Below, piece by piece: positions 7,256 through 16,050 of a stretch of DNA of 41,534 nucleotides. Source of the DNA: an uncultured Clostridia bacterium (GTDB lineage Bacteria > Bacillota > Clostridia > TANB77 > CAG-508); NCBI GenBank assembly GCA_947585105.1, contig CANPWV010000012.1:1-41534 (forward strand), in the 5' to 3' direction. Position 1 is the first letter of the stretch; each line of letters starts with the position of its first letter. The notes beneath the pieces are model-generated. The model was not told where the DNA came from. It saw nothing but the letters and a program-made list of their open reading frames with translations, and did not search any database. The translations under genes and the position numbers were made by a program.

Positions 7256-9745
7256 TTATTCTTGTTTTAAATCTGGATTCCAGTTTATTATTTTATCAGA
7301 AATTGATTCAGTGGAAGAAAAGTCCTCAACATAGCCACCTAGAGAGTTTACTTTTTCTTTTAAAGCCTCTGAATTTCCGTTTACGAAGATTTTTGCTTTT
7401 CCTTTACCATTTTTAGCTTCTTGAACTAAGTTTGAAACTGGTGAATTTCCATCAAAAGCAACAACTACAGATGGTCTTCTTTCAAAAATTTCGTAATTGA
7501 AACTTTTGTAAATTCCAACTTCTTCAGGTTCTATTGAAACTCTGATTCCGTCAATGTCGCTATTTAACAATGTATTTTTAACATCTTCATTAACTCTTTT
7601 TGGAACAATAGCGTCAATTTCAAATTTTTTGTTCATTTCTTTTGAGATGTCTATCAAAGCTTTTTCATAGCCTTTAACCTTGTGACCGATAACAAAATAA
7701 GCTTTATTACTGTCGATATTTTTTATCAAATCACGAAGCATTTTCTTTCCTTCTTCAGTTACGACAGTCTCTCTACCGTTAGTGTTGAAGCTTCCTCCAG
7801 CTATTACTATTGGAACTTTATTTGTAGGCAATTCTTTAATTTTTGCTTTCAAATTTTCACTAGAATCAAGCTTGTTATCTTCTTTTTCAATGTAAGAAAC
7901 ATTTAAGCTTTTTAAAGCTTTGTATTCTTCTTCAATTATTGCATCAGTAAAATCTCTTCCATTTAAAAATTTTCTGAAAGATTCTTGTTTTTGCTCGAAA
8001 TAAACTTGATTTTCCGCTAAAAGTTTATTTTCAACTTCTTTCATTTTTTGAAAATCTTCTTCAGAGATGTTTAGTAAATTTCTAAGAGAAATTTGTTCCT
8101 CAATTGTGTCTGTTCCATAGATTCCAAATCCGTCAGTTCCTTGAACGCAATTTACATTATTTTCAAGATATGTTTTTATAGGGTGATTTTCAAGCTTTGT
8201 CAAGTTGTTTAGTCTAACATTTGAAGACAATTGGAACTCTAATATTACACCTAATTTTTTCATTTTTTTGATAGTTTCTTTGTCTTTATTTGGGTCTTGA
8301 CCAATTCCATATAATCCATGACCTAGACGGCATCTAGGAGTTACTTTGCTATTTTTAGAAGCTTCTAAAATTATATCAATTGCTTTTTCAACATTACTAG
8401 CAAAAGCGTCTGTTTCTCCGGCGTGAATCCTTATAGTAAAACCATTGTTTTCTGAAATAGAGTATTTTACAAGTTCATTTATGATAGGAGATAAATCTTC
8501 GATGTCTGTAATTTCTTCGCCAATAAAATCACTTCCAACAACATAAGGGCTTTTGGCTATTATTTTCAATACTTCTAGAGCTTCAAATTGCTCTTTTGGT
8601 GAAAGCCAAATTCTTCTAATTGCAACTAAAAATCTTAAATCAACTCCAGTCTCCAATTTTACTTTTGGCAATATTTCATGAATTTGCTTTAAAAATTCTG
8701 TTCCAACAGTTCCCTTTTTGCAAAGATCTGATGAAGCTATCTCAGAATAGACAATTCCTTGTTTTTGATATTCTCTTCCAAGCCATAATAAATTGTCTTG
8801 TAAAATAGTATTATTCTTATAAATCGCTTTTTGAGAGTCGTCTAGCATTTTTTCAAGATAAGCTTTTATATCATTTTCAGGAATTTTTTGAATTACATCT
8901 TTATCTAGATAAATTAGGTTTTTTGAAGCTTTTCTTTTTTGGAAAACATATCTATAAGTATATAATTTTTCAAGATTTGTAAACACCGCTTGACCATCTT
9001 TTACTAGAGACAAGCTATTTCTGATTTTTCTGATATTAAATTCAGAATTTTCAATATTGTTTAAAATTAAATCGGCAAAATTAATATATGTTTCGTCATC
9101 AATTTTTCTGTCTAATAATTTTCCTTCTAATGGTTCATTTATATATTTTAATTCAATTTCTTTCCTATATTTTGAAATTGTTGATTCTTGAATTTTTGAT
9201 AATTTTAATCCTAATTTTTTAATGAAATATAGGGGATATCTGATTTGATGTTTTATACCAAGGGCAATAAGCAAATCAGAAGAAAGATTTGCGTATAGAT
9301 GTGTATGAAGATCTGTTGTAAATTTAGATTTTTTAAGTATATAGCTATTTATTAAAGTTTTTTTGATGTCTATATTATAATCTTTTGTTTGACTCATTAA
9401 AGTTTTTACAATTGCGGGAATCTTTACTGTTTGCTCAATTCTTCCATCTGAATAAATTGTAGCAATATGTCGTCCGTTTAAAATAAAAACAAATAATGTT
9501 TCATTATTTGCGTTAAGTGAAGCGGGAATGGTACCCATTATAATTTTCATGTCATTTTCGTTTTTTGTAGTTTCTACATTGCAAACTTTGGCAAGGTTTG
9601 TAATAAGATTACCAGTTCCATGATTTGGGGTTTCAATAATATAAACTAATTCGTCTGAATTTTGATAATGTTTATACAAATTAACAATAATATCTTTTTC
9701 TTTATCTAAGTAAAATCTTTTAAAGAAATTAAGATTCTTTTCCAT
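7256..9745 (-). CDS. Large adenosine-deaminase-like metal hydrolase with extra N- and C-terminal domains
   Basis: 829 aa, more than twice a normal adenosine deaminase (~340). Residues 1-135: unassigned domain. Residues ~140-560: amidohydrolase barrel of the adenosine/AMP deaminase type, with HxH (His147/His149, 'TTDLHTHLYA'), 'IRIHAGETDAF' (metal His and catalytic Glu), 'RLGHGLYGIG' (His) and 'QGTDGFGIYGT' (metal Asp, equivalent of TDDP). Residues ~655-829: a Rossmann-like domain starting 'VPIVIAGGSFNTNG', with 'AYFVIGHKVKGYE' and 'PSVVVAFDGNSPVS', reminiscent of nucleotide-binding SLOG/LOG folds (tentative). Likely acts on a purine nucleoside or nucleotide. Strong promoter upstream, monocistronic. 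No in-frame CGG and no shift in 2.5 kb. Confidence 0.75.
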   Translation of the reverse strand: MEKNLNFFKRFYLDKEKDIIVNLYKHYQNSDELVYIIETPNHGTGNLITNLAKVCNVETTKNENDMKIIMGTIPASLNANNETLFVFILNGRHIATIYSDGRIEQTVKIPAIVKTLMSQTKDYNIDIKKTLINSYILKKSKFTTDLHTHLYANLSSDLLIALGIKHQIRYPLYFIKKLGLKLSKIQESTISKYRKEIELKYINEPLEGKLLDRKIDDETYINFADLILNNIENSEFNIRKIRNSLSLVKDGQAVFTNLEKLYTYRYVFQKRKASKNLIYLDKDVIQKIPENDIKAYLEKMLDDSQKAIYKNNTILQDNLLWLGREYQKQGIVYSEIASSDLCKKGTVGTEFLKQIHEILPKVKLETGVDLRFLVAIRRIWLSPKEQFEALEVLKIIAKSPYVVGSDFIGEEITDIEDLSPIINELVKYSISENNGFTIRIHAGETDAFASNVEKAIDIILEASKNSKVTPRCRLGHGLYGIGQDPNKDKETIKKMKKLGVILEFQLSSNVRLNNLTKLENHPIKTYLENNVNCVQGTDGFGIYGTDTIEEQISLRNLLNISEEDFQKMKEVENKLLAENQVYFEQKQESFRKFLNGRDFTDAIIEEEYKALKSLNVSYIEKEDNKLDSSENLKAKIKELPTNKVPIVIAGGSFNTNGRETVVTEEGKKMLRDLIKNIDSNKAYFVIGHKVKGYEKALIDISKEMNKKFEIDAIVPKRVNEDVKNTLLNSDIDGIRVSIEPEEVGIYKSFNYEIFERRPSVVVAFDGNSPVSNLVQEAKNGKGKAKIFVNGNSEALKEKVNSLGGYVEDFSSTESISDKIINWNPDLKQE

Positions 9746-9783
9746 TTCTTACTCCTTTTTCCCATAAAATCTATACTTCCAAT

Positions 9784-9812
9784 ATTATACCACAAATCTA
9801 TATAAAAAACAA
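9784..9812 (-). promoter_or_regulatory. Sigma-A promoter of the adenosine-deaminase-like gene
   Basis: Minus strand TTGTTT (9812-9807), 17 bp, TATAAT (9789-9784). Confidence 0.7.
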
Positions 9813-9888
9813 TCATTTTTACTTAAAAAGTTTACATAAATAAAAATTAATAATTACACTTAAAAATTAGACAATATCAGCAAATCGC

Positions 9889-10076
9889 TTGTAATTTACA
9901 TAAAAATGTGATAATATGTTAATATTCATTTAGCTGGGAAGTTAAATAATCAGTTGTAAGATAAAAAATCTAAGGTCAGTACAATTGATAAACATCTGTT
10001 AGCGGAACGATGTAGATTACAAAGTTCCAATTCAAACTAACAAAACCAAAAACAAAGTAAATTTGGAGGTTTACTT
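9889..10076 (+). promoter_or_regulatory. Promoter and ~155-nt leader of the LRV gene cluster
   Basis: TTGTAA (9889-9894), 17 bp, TAATAT (9912-9917), then an untranslated leader ending in TTTGGAGGTTTACTT before ATG 10077. The leader contains GTAGATTACAAAG and other short repeats but no stem or ORF I can defend. The rest of 9746-9888 is AT-rich with nothing else visible. Confidence 0.5.
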
Positions 10077-10676
10077 ATGAAAAAAATTCAATTGAATGCA
10101 AAATGTCCAAGCTTGGAGGCTCGGATCAGTTCGGCACTTAAAAGCGAAAATGAGAAAGTTTTAGCAGATTTGGCGGGAGACAGAAACTGTAAAGTTCGTC
10201 GCTGTGTGGCGGAAAATCTTCACACTTCAAAAGAAACTTTGGAAAAACTCTCTGTAGATAGAGATCTCTTTGTTCGTGAACTGGTAGCGAGGAATGTGAA
10301 TGCTTCTCAAGAAACTTTGGATTATCTTTCAGAAGATGAAAGTGAGTTTGTTCGTGTCATAGTGGCAGAAAACCTCATGACACCTGATAAAGCTTTGATT
10401 AGACTTTCTAAGGATGAAAAAGCTTATATTCGTGAGGCAGTAGCAAACAATCCTTTTACGCCACTAAGAACGCTTTACGAACTTGAAAAGGAAGATTCTT
10501 ACCTTATTTCATTTAGTGCTAGACTAACTCGTGATTGTTTAGTTGATATGAGGATTAAAGCTTTTAAGAGGCTAATGAAAAAAATACCATTGGATTTTGA
10601 TAAGTTAAATGAATTTATGTCTAAGGAAATCGTAGAATTTTTTGAAGAGTATAAAGATTTCATATTAAAGGATTAA
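10077..10676 (+). CDS. LRV (leucine-rich variant) repeat protein, first of three paralogues
   Basis: 199 aa of ~24-residue alpha-helical repeats of the LRV/HEAT-like type ('VRRCVAENLHTSKETLEKLS', 'VRELVARNVNASQETLDYLS'). Such repeats bind proteins; no catalytic motif is visible. Codon use and GC are clearly higher than in neighbouring genes (CGT, CGC, GCG, CTC). It contains an in-frame CGG at 10122-10124 (GCT CGG ATC) that must be read as a triplet: a +1 shift there soon meets a stop. RBS GGAGG. Probably co-transcribed with the next two genes. Function unknown; likely acquired by transfer. Confidence 0.8.
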   Translation: MKKIQLNAKCPSLEARISSALKSENEKVLADLAGDRNCKVRRCVAENLHTSKETLEKLSVDRDLFVRELVARNVNASQETLDYLSEDESEFVRVIVAENLMTPDKALIRLSKDEKAYIREAVANNPFTPLRTLYELEKEDSYLISFSARLTRDCLVDMRIKAFKRLMKKIPLDFDKLNEFMSKEIVEFFEEYKDFILKD

Positions 10677-10766
10677 AATTCTAAGTTATGATGAAAAAAG
10701 ATTCTCACGCATTAATCATGAATTCAAATGAAAATCAAAATACAACATAAGTCAGGAGGTTTACTT

Positions 10767-11195
10767 ATGAAAAAATTTTCATTAGATCCAAACAAACTGA
10801 GCTCTGATACTCGGGCAAGAATTGCAAGGGAGGTAGATTCTGAAGAAGTTCTGGAAATCTTATCAGAAGACAAGTCTTGGAAAGTTCTTCAAGCGGTAGC
10901 GAGAAATCCTAATACGCCAAGAGAAGATTTGGACAGACTTTCACTGAACAAAGAAGCTTTAATTCGTCGTAATGTAGCGGAAAATCCCAGTACATCAGAA
11001 GAAACTCTTGATAGGCTTTCAAAAGACTATGATTACGAAGTTCGCTGGATGGTAGCTGGTAATTCCAGGACATCAATGAAAACATTGGACAGACTTGTAA
11101 AAGATGAGGATGTCGCTGTTCGTTATTCAGCTTCGGCAAATATTGTTAGTCGAGACAAACTTGCAAAACTCAAAATTCAGGAGGAATACTTATGA
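10767..11195 (+). CDS. LRV repeat protein, second paralogue
   Basis: Start chosen at ATG 10767 because CAGGAGGTTTACTT precedes it, identical in form to the RBS of the first paralogue; the frame is open further up without an RBS. 142 aa. After a short N-terminal cap ('SSDTRARIAREVDSEEVLEI') come LRV repeats such as 'VLQAVARNPNTPREDLDRLS'. In-frame CGG at 10812-10814 (ACT CGG GCA) is read as a triplet. The last codons overlap the start of the next gene (ATGA), suggesting translational coupling. Part of a gene-duplication series with foreign-looking codon use. Confidence 0.8.
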   Translation: MKKFSLDPNKLSSDTRARIAREVDSEEVLEILSEDKSWKVLQAVARNPNTPREDLDRLSLNKEALIRRNVAENPSTSEETLDRLSKDYDYEVRWMVAGNSRTSMKTLDRLVKDEDVAVRYSASANIVSRDKLAKLKIQEEYL

Positions 11196-11923
11196 AAAAA
11201 ATTCTATTGGATTTAGAAAAAATGAGCCCTGATACTCGGGCAAGAATTGCAGAAGAAGTAGATTCTGAAGAGGTTCTACAAATCTTATCAGAAGACGATT
11301 CTGAGGAAGTTCTTAAAGCGGTTGCTGAGAACCCTCATACATCTTCAATAACACTTGGTCTGCTTTCAATGACAGCTGAAGGAGAAGTTCTTCGGGCTAT
11401 AGCGGGAAATAATAAAACGCCAAAACTAGATTTGGACAGACTTTCTTTCAACGAAAGTTTAATTCGTAGCGAAGTTGCGGCAAATCCTAATTCGTCAAAA
11501 GAAACTCTTGATAGATTATCAAAAGATAATGTTGACGAAATTCGCTGGATGGTGGCTGGTAATCCCAGTACATCAGGAAAAACATTGGACAGACTTGCAG
11601 AAGATGAGTACGAACTTGTTCTATTGGAAGTTGGAAAGAATACTCATACGATGAAAAAAACTTTGGATAGGCTTTCAAAACGAAATCATTATGAAGTTAA
11701 TTTGGAAATAGCCTGTAATTCAAATACGTCAGAGAAAACTCTTGACTGGCTTTCAAGATCAGAAGATACTGGTGTACGTCGATGTGTTGCATCAAATCCA
11801 AATGCTCTTAGAGCAACTCTTGAACGACTTGTGGAAGATGTTAATGTTGAAGTCCGTTATATAGCTTCGGCAACTCTTAATAATCTAAAAAAATTTGCAA
11901 AACATAAAAAAGAATCCAAATGA
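11192..11923 (+). CDS. LRV repeat protein, third paralogue
   Basis: 243 aa with about eight LRV repeats ('VLKAVAENPHTSSITLGLLS', 'IRWMVAGNPSTSGKTLDRLA'). N-terminus nearly identical to the second paralogue. Two in-frame CGG codons, 11237-11239 (ACT CGG GCA) and 11393-11395 (CTT CGG GCT), both read as triplets; the second falls at the repeat position where Arg is usual ('VLRAIAGN' beside 'VRRCVAEN'), supporting Arg as its meaning here. Start overlaps the previous stop; RBS CAGGAGG. The tail is rich in Lys. Confidence 0.8.
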   Translation: MKKILLDLEKMSPDTRARIAEEVDSEEVLQILSEDDSEEVLKAVAENPHTSSITLGLLSMTAEGEVLRAIAGNNKTPKLDLDRLSFNESLIRSEVAANPNSSKETLDRLSKDNVDEIRWMVAGNPSTSGKTLDRLAEDEYELVLLEVGKNTHTMKKTLDRLSKRNHYEVNLEIACNSNTSEKTLDWLSRSEDTGVRRCVASNPNALRATLERLVEDVNVEVRYIASATLNNLKKFAKHKKESK

Positions 11924-11937
11924 AAATGAAAAAAGAC

Positions 11938-11970
11938 AGCACATAATCTCTGTAATTATGTGTTGTTTTT
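11938..11970 (+). terminator. Intrinsic terminator of the LRV cluster
   Basis: Stem CACATAAT / ATTATGTG with 7-nt loop, then TTGTTTTTT. Confidence 0.75.
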
Positions 11971-12001
11971 TATAAAAACAAAATTAAAATTTTATTATCT
12001 C

Positions 12002-12030
12002 TTGACAAAAATTGTTAGTATTTATATTAT
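12002..12030 (+). promoter_or_regulatory. Sigma-A promoter of the DnaB-like gene
   Basis: TTGACA (12002-12007), 17 bp, TATTAT (12025-12030). Confidence 0.75.
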
Positions 12031-12062
12031 ATAATTGAATTAATTTTACGGAGGAAGAAACA

Positions 12063-13610
12063 ATGGGAGAGGCAAATGAAACTAAAAGTCAGTACCCAGA
12101 AGAATTATCTGATGAAAATATGGAGTATATCTATATTGGAATAATTATGAATAATCCGAAAGCGCTTTCAACTTATTATATTGTTCATGACGAGTTTTAT
12201 TTTTCAGATGAGGAGCTTGGAGAAATTTATAAATCAATTCTGTTCCAAGAGGCTGAAAAGTACGCGCCAGCTATTGCTAAAGAAAATTATAATATTCCAA
12301 GAGATAGACCAAACACTTACGCTAGAAAACAGGAGATAAAAAATGTTATAGGGCAAAAGAACTATAATATTGAATATATTTACACAGAACTTAGAAAATT
12401 ATTTATTCTAAAAAAACATTATGTTGTCGCTGCTACCAAAAAAATTCGTGATAAAATTTTGGAAATTACAAGATACGAATTATATGGAGAAATGAGCGTA
12501 GAAGAGGTTTTAAGCGCAATTGAGCAAATCGGTGTTACAGCTGGCTTAAGTCAATCAATTTTGAATGAAGACGCTACAAACTGCTTGCTTTCAAGAGATA
12601 ATAACTTAACTACTGGCGCAAGTTTACCATTCCCAATTTTGACAAAAGTTTTCAAAGGATTAAGAAAAGGCGAGACAATGGCTTACGCTATGCCATCAAA
12701 CGCTGGTAAGAGTAGATTTACAATAAATATTGTTGCTAGACTTGCTTTTATCGAGAAGAAAAAAGTCTTAATCATTTCAAATGAGATGAGCGAAGAAAAA
12801 ATGAGACTTTGCTTAATCACTACGGTTATCAATGATCCAGAGATTCAAAAACTTCATAAACAAAAAATTAGAAAAAATGAGGGAGAGCTTTTAGAGTTAA
12901 AGTTCAAGCCTGATGATCCTAAAAAAGCGCCTGTTGACGAAAATGGATTTTTGATTCAAGGTGAAAAAGAGACAAACGAACAATTTGTAGATAGATTATA
13001 TGAAGATTCTTTAGAATTTCAGCAAGTTATAGCTGTAACAGATTGGCTTTCAGATCAAATGAAAAATACAATTTCTTTTATACATGTTACGGAACACTCA
13101 AATGAAGACTTGAGAAAAATTATTTTGAATTATTATTATAAAGAAAAAATAGAATATGTTTTTTATGATACATTAAAAACAGATATTGACAATATTGGTA
13201 ATGGTGATGAAGTTAAAAAAACGGCTACAGTTCTTTCAAATATTGCTCAAAAATTTAAAATATTTATTGGTTCATCACTTCAATTATTAGAGAGCAATAC
13301 TTTACCAGTTAATTTAACTATTAACGATATGAGCGCTAGTCGTACTGTTAAAGAGGTTTTAGATACTCTTTGTTTACTAAAACAAATTAGTAATCAAAGC
13401 TTAAATAAATACGAATATTCTGATACAGAGACATTTGACGTTTGCCATGATATTGAAAAGTCAAGAGATGTAGATGTAAGACATTACGCTTGTGTTGTAG
13501 ATAAAAACCGTGCTGGAGCTAAACCAATAGTTTTATTTAAATTAAATTTGGCTTACAACACTTGGGAAGAACTAGGATACTTAAGATTAAAACAAATTGA
13601 AGAAGAGTAA
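12063..13610 (+). CDS. DnaB-like replicative helicase-fold ATPase
   Basis: 515 aa. The N-terminal ~170 residues are helical and match no domain I can name, beginning acidic ('EELSDENMEYIYIGIIMNNP'). Residues ~200-510 form a RecA-type ATPase: Walker A 'MAYAMPSNAGKSRFTINIVA', then 'KVLIISNEMSEEKMR' and a Walker B-like strand 'EYVFYDTL'. The arrangement is that of DnaB-family helicases (SF4), but with a ~70-residue insert after 'NEMSEEKM' and a terminal 'KNRAGAKPIVLFKLNLAYNT' like the DnaB C-terminal 'KNRNGPTG.' segment. Probably a second, non-essential DnaB paralogue or an ATPase acting on nucleic acid. Own promoter and terminator. No in-frame CGG. Confidence 0.75.
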   Translation: MGEANETKSQYPEELSDENMEYIYIGIIMNNPKALSTYYIVHDEFYFSDEELGEIYKSILFQEAEKYAPAIAKENYNIPRDRPNTYARKQEIKNVIGQKNYNIEYIYTELRKLFILKKHYVVAATKKIRDKILEITRYELYGEMSVEEVLSAIEQIGVTAGLSQSILNEDATNCLLSRDNNLTTGASLPFPILTKVFKGLRKGETMAYAMPSNAGKSRFTINIVARLAFIEKKKVLIISNEMSEEKMRLCLITTVINDPEIQKLHKQKIRKNEGELLELKFKPDDPKKAPVDENGFLIQGEKETNEQFVDRLYEDSLEFQQVIAVTDWLSDQMKNTISFIHVTEHSNEDLRKIILNYYYKEKIEYVFYDTLKTDIDNIGNGDEVKKTATVLSNIAQKFKIFIGSSLQLLESNTLPVNLTINDMSASRTVKEVLDTLCLLKQISNQSLNKYEYSDTETFDVCHDIEKSRDVDVRHYACVVDKNRAGAKPIVLFKLNLAYNTWEELGYLRLKQIEEE

Positions 13611-13621
13611 ATCAAAAGATA

Positions 13622-13657
13622 AAAGTATAGAGATTTTAGGATTTCTATACTTTTTTG
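13622..13657 (+). terminator. Intrinsic terminator after the DnaB-like gene
   Basis: AAAGTATAGA (13622-13631) pairs with TCTATACTTT (13644-13653), then T run. It lies only ~20 nt before the next start codon. Confidence 0.8.
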
Positions 13658-13673
13658 ATAGGTGGGAAAAGAA

Positions 13674-14230
13674 ATGTACGATAATTGGAAAGATTTAGAA
13701 AATAGTATTAAAGATTGCGAAAAATGTAAGCTTTGCTCTCGGAAGAAAAAATATTGTTTTTGGAGTTGGAAACAAAAAAGCTAAAATAATGTTTATAGGT
13801 GAAGGTCCACGGTCAAGACGAAGATGAGCAAGGAGAGCCTTTTGTTGGAAAAGCGGGACAACTTATGAATAAAGCTTTTGAATATATTGGAATTGATAGA
13901 AAAGAAGTATATATTGCAAACATTGTAAAATGTAGACCACCAAACAATCGAAACCCTGAAGATGACGAGGCCACAGCTTGTTTAGACTATTTGAGAAATC
14001 AAGTAATTCTTGTAAAGCCTAAAATCATTGTTTTACTAGGAAGTGTAGCTCTTCAAAATATTTTAGGAAAAGAATATAAAATAACAGCTAGTCGAGGAAA
14101 ATGGTTTGTAAAAAAAGATATTAAATATTTGCCAACATGGCACCCATCAGCAGTCTTAAGAGACGAAAACAAAAAAGTAGATTTTATTAGAGATTTAATG
14201 ATGGTTTATATGGAAGGTATGAATTTGTAA
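13674..14230 (+). CDS. Uracil-DNA glycosylase, Fe-S (family 4/5) type, assembled across two +1 shifts
   Basis: Removes uracil from DNA in base-excision repair. From ATG 13674 (RBS GGTGGG) the protein reads 'DCEKCKLCS', skips C 13740 (TCT CGG A), continues 'GRKNIVFGVGNKKAKIMFIG', 'EGP', skips C 13810 (CCA CGG T), and continues 'GQDEDEQGEPFVGKAGQLM'. The second rebuilt Gly is in the GE(A/G)PG active-site motif. Cluster cysteines are present: C-x2-C-x2-C at the N-terminus, 'KCRPPNNRNP' and 'EATACLDYL'. The C-terminal 'PTWHPSAVLR' is the family HPS(A/Y) motif. Length 557 nt = 3n+2, matching two extra bases; product 184 aa. Confidence 0.92.
13740..13743 (+). other. +1 frameshift site CGGA in uracil-DNA glycosylase (first)
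   Basis: TCT CGG AAG; skipping C gives TCT GGA AGA, joining the cysteine-rich N-terminus to the core. Confidence 0.87.
13810..13813 (+). other. +1 frameshift site CGGT in uracil-DNA glycosylase (second)
   Basis: CCA CGG TCA; skipping C gives CCA GGT CAA, completing the active-site motif GEGPGQDED. The preceding CCA cannot re-pair on CAC by simple slippage. Confidence 0.88.
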
Positions 14231-14246
14231 CTAAAAATGAGAATAT

Positions 14247-14270
14247 AAATATTATATACTAATATTTTTT
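14247..14270 (+). terminator. Probable intrinsic terminator
   Basis: AAATATTA / TAATATTT with 5-nt loop, then T run; AT-only stem, so weak. Confidence 0.5.
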
Positions 14271-14271
14271 A

Positions 14272-14299
14272 TTGCTTTTAGCTTAAAATATGATATAAT
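14272..14299 (+). promoter_or_regulatory. Promoter of the flavin reductase gene
   Basis: TTGCTT (14272-14277), 16 bp, TATAAT (14294-14299). Confidence 0.6.
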
Positions 14300-14329
14300 T
14301 TAACTAAATTTAATTAAACGGGAGGTCTT

Positions 14330-14950
14330 ATGAAAGTTTTAATAATTAATGGCTCACCAAGAGTTAATGGAAATACATCTTATGTTTTGTCAGAGATGGA
14401 AAAAGTTTTTAATGAAAATGATGTAGAAACAGAAATTATTCAAGTTGGAAACAAAGATATAAGAGGCTGTATAGCTTGTGGCTATTGTTCAAAACACGGA
14501 GAGTGTACTTTTGACGACTTAGTAAATGAAGTAAATCAGAAATTTGAAAAAGCCGATGGATTGGTGGTTGCTAGTCCTGTTTATTACGCTTCTGCAAATG
14601 GTACACTAATTTCATTTTTAGATAGATTATTTTATAGTTCGCATTTTGATAAAACAATGAAGGTCGGCGCAAGCGTAGTTGTTGCTAGAAGAGGAGGCTT
14701 ATCTTCTACATTTGACGAATTAAATAAATATTTTACTATTTCAAATATGCCAATAGCTTCAAGTATGTATTGGAATAGTGTTCATGGAAGAGCTCCAGGA
14801 GAGGCAAAGGGCGACGAGGAAGGTTTACAAACAATTAGAGTTTTAGCTAAAAACATGACATTTTTAATGAGAAGTATTGAGCTTGGAAAAGAAAAATATG
14901 GTTTGCCAGAAAAAGAAGGAAAAATTATAACAAATTTCATAAGAGGTTAA
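14330..14950 (+). CDS. NADPH-dependent FMN reductase / iron-sulfur flavoprotein
   Basis: 206 aa flavodoxin-fold protein. 'LIINGSPRVNGNTSYVLSEM' is the FMN-phosphate loop; 'CIACGYCSKHGECTFDDL' carries a Cys cluster typical of the iron-sulfur flavoprotein/NADPH-FMN reductase group; 'VASPVYYASANGTLISFLDR' is the isoalloxazine-binding loop. Reduces flavin or quinone-like acceptors in the cytoplasm. RBS GGGAGG. Followed one base later by the M20 peptidase, so probably co-transcribed with it. Confidence 0.85.
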   Translation: MKVLIINGSPRVNGNTSYVLSEMEKVFNENDVETEIIQVGNKDIRGCIACGYCSKHGECTFDDLVNEVNQKFEKADGLVVASPVYYASANGTLISFLDRLFYSSHFDKTMKVGASVVVARRGGLSSTFDELNKYFTISNMPIASSMYWNSVHGRAPGEAKGDEEGLQTIRVLAKNMTFLMRSIELGKEKYGLPEKEGKIITNFIRG

Positions 14951-14951
14951 T

Positions 14952-15983
14952 ATGGAAGAATTTGAAGTTTTAAAAAATTTAGTAGGATTTAATACAATAA
15001 AAGATAATCAAAACCAAGAAATTATTGATTATATTGAAAATTATTTGAAAAAATTTGGATTTAAGACAGAAAGTAAAACAAAAAATTTGGTGATGTCTTT
15101 TGGAGATAGTCAAGAATTGGGATTTTTAGGTCATACAGATACTGTAGAATATATTAGTGAATTTAAAAATCCTTTTGATCTTACTAGGAAAAATGATTTG
15201 TTATATGGATTAGGTTCCTGTGATATGAAAGGCGGAATTTCAGGCTTTTTGGACACTATATCACAAATTGATTTGAAAAATTTAAAATCAGGAATCAAAG
15301 CTTATTTTACTTTTGACGAAGAAATTGGCTTTTCTGGAATTTATGAATTGGTTGAAAACAATGAAATTTTCCCAAAAGTAATGATTTTTGGGGAGCCAAC
15401 AGATAATGAGATTTTAACTGGAAGCAAAGGAGTTTTAGAATATAAAATAAATTTCAAAGGACTTAAGGCTCACTCAAGTAACCCTCTTAAGGGAATTAGC
15501 GCAAATATGAATTCTGTAAAATTTTTATATGAATTAAATGAGTTTTATGAAAATGATATAAAAAATGAAATAATTGATATGTATGAAATTCCTTATACTA
15601 CAATGAATGTTGGAATTATAAATGGTGGAAGCGCTGTAAATTCAGTTTCAGCTAGTTGTGATGTTGCAATAGATTTTAGAATTGCAAATAAAGATCATGT
15701 TAATAAAATAAACGAAAAGATTAACAAATTGGCTGAAAAATATAGCGCTGATGTTAATATAATAAATAGTGTTGAGCCATTTTACGATAAAATAGAATTT
15801 CTAGGAGATACAAAAACTACTAATTTTATAACAGAAGCAAGTATGATTAAAAATTGCAAACAAAGGATGATTCTAGGAGTTGGACCTATTACTGCTCACG
15901 AGGTTAATGAGCATATTTCAGTAAATAGTTATAGAAAATTAGTTGAACAATATAAAGAAATAATTTATAAAATTTGCATGTAA
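14952..15983 (+). CDS. M20-family metallopeptidase (ArgE/DapE-like deacylase)
   Basis: 343 aa. Zn-dependent amidohydrolase: 'LGFLGHTDTVEY' (metal His-x-Asp), 'GLGSCDMKGGISGFLD' (bridging Asp), 'TFDEEIGFSG' (catalytic/metal Glu-Glu), 'MIFGEPTDNE' and 'GVGPITAHEVNEHI' (last metal His). A dimerisation domain is inserted at ~175-280. Family members release N-acyl groups from amino acids (acetyl-ornithine, succinyl-diaminopimelate) or act as dipeptidases. The substrate cannot be decided here, although DapE activity would fit the DapF present 11 kb away. No obvious RBS; coupled to the upstream stop. Confidence 0.85.
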   Translation: MEEFEVLKNLVGFNTIKDNQNQEIIDYIENYLKKFGFKTESKTKNLVMSFGDSQELGFLGHTDTVEYISEFKNPFDLTRKNDLLYGLGSCDMKGGISGFLDTISQIDLKNLKSGIKAYFTFDEEIGFSGIYELVENNEIFPKVMIFGEPTDNEILTGSKGVLEYKINFKGLKAHSSNPLKGISANMNSVKFLYELNEFYENDIKNEIIDMYEIPYTTMNVGIINGGSAVNSVSASCDVAIDFRIANKDHVNKINEKINKLAEKYSADVNIINSVEPFYDKIEFLGDTKTTNFITEASMIKNCKQRMILGVGPITAHEVNEHISVNSYRKLVEQYKEIIYKICM

Positions 15984-16050
15984 AAATTATTGAAATTTTA
16001 AAATGTTTTTGATATTATTTGATAAGAAAAAATGGAAGGTATATATTAAA

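Noticed and set aside
7256..9745. RADAR anti-phage system
   Set aside because: Only a deaminase-like gene is present; no RdrA-type ATPase is adjacent and the C-terminal domain differs.
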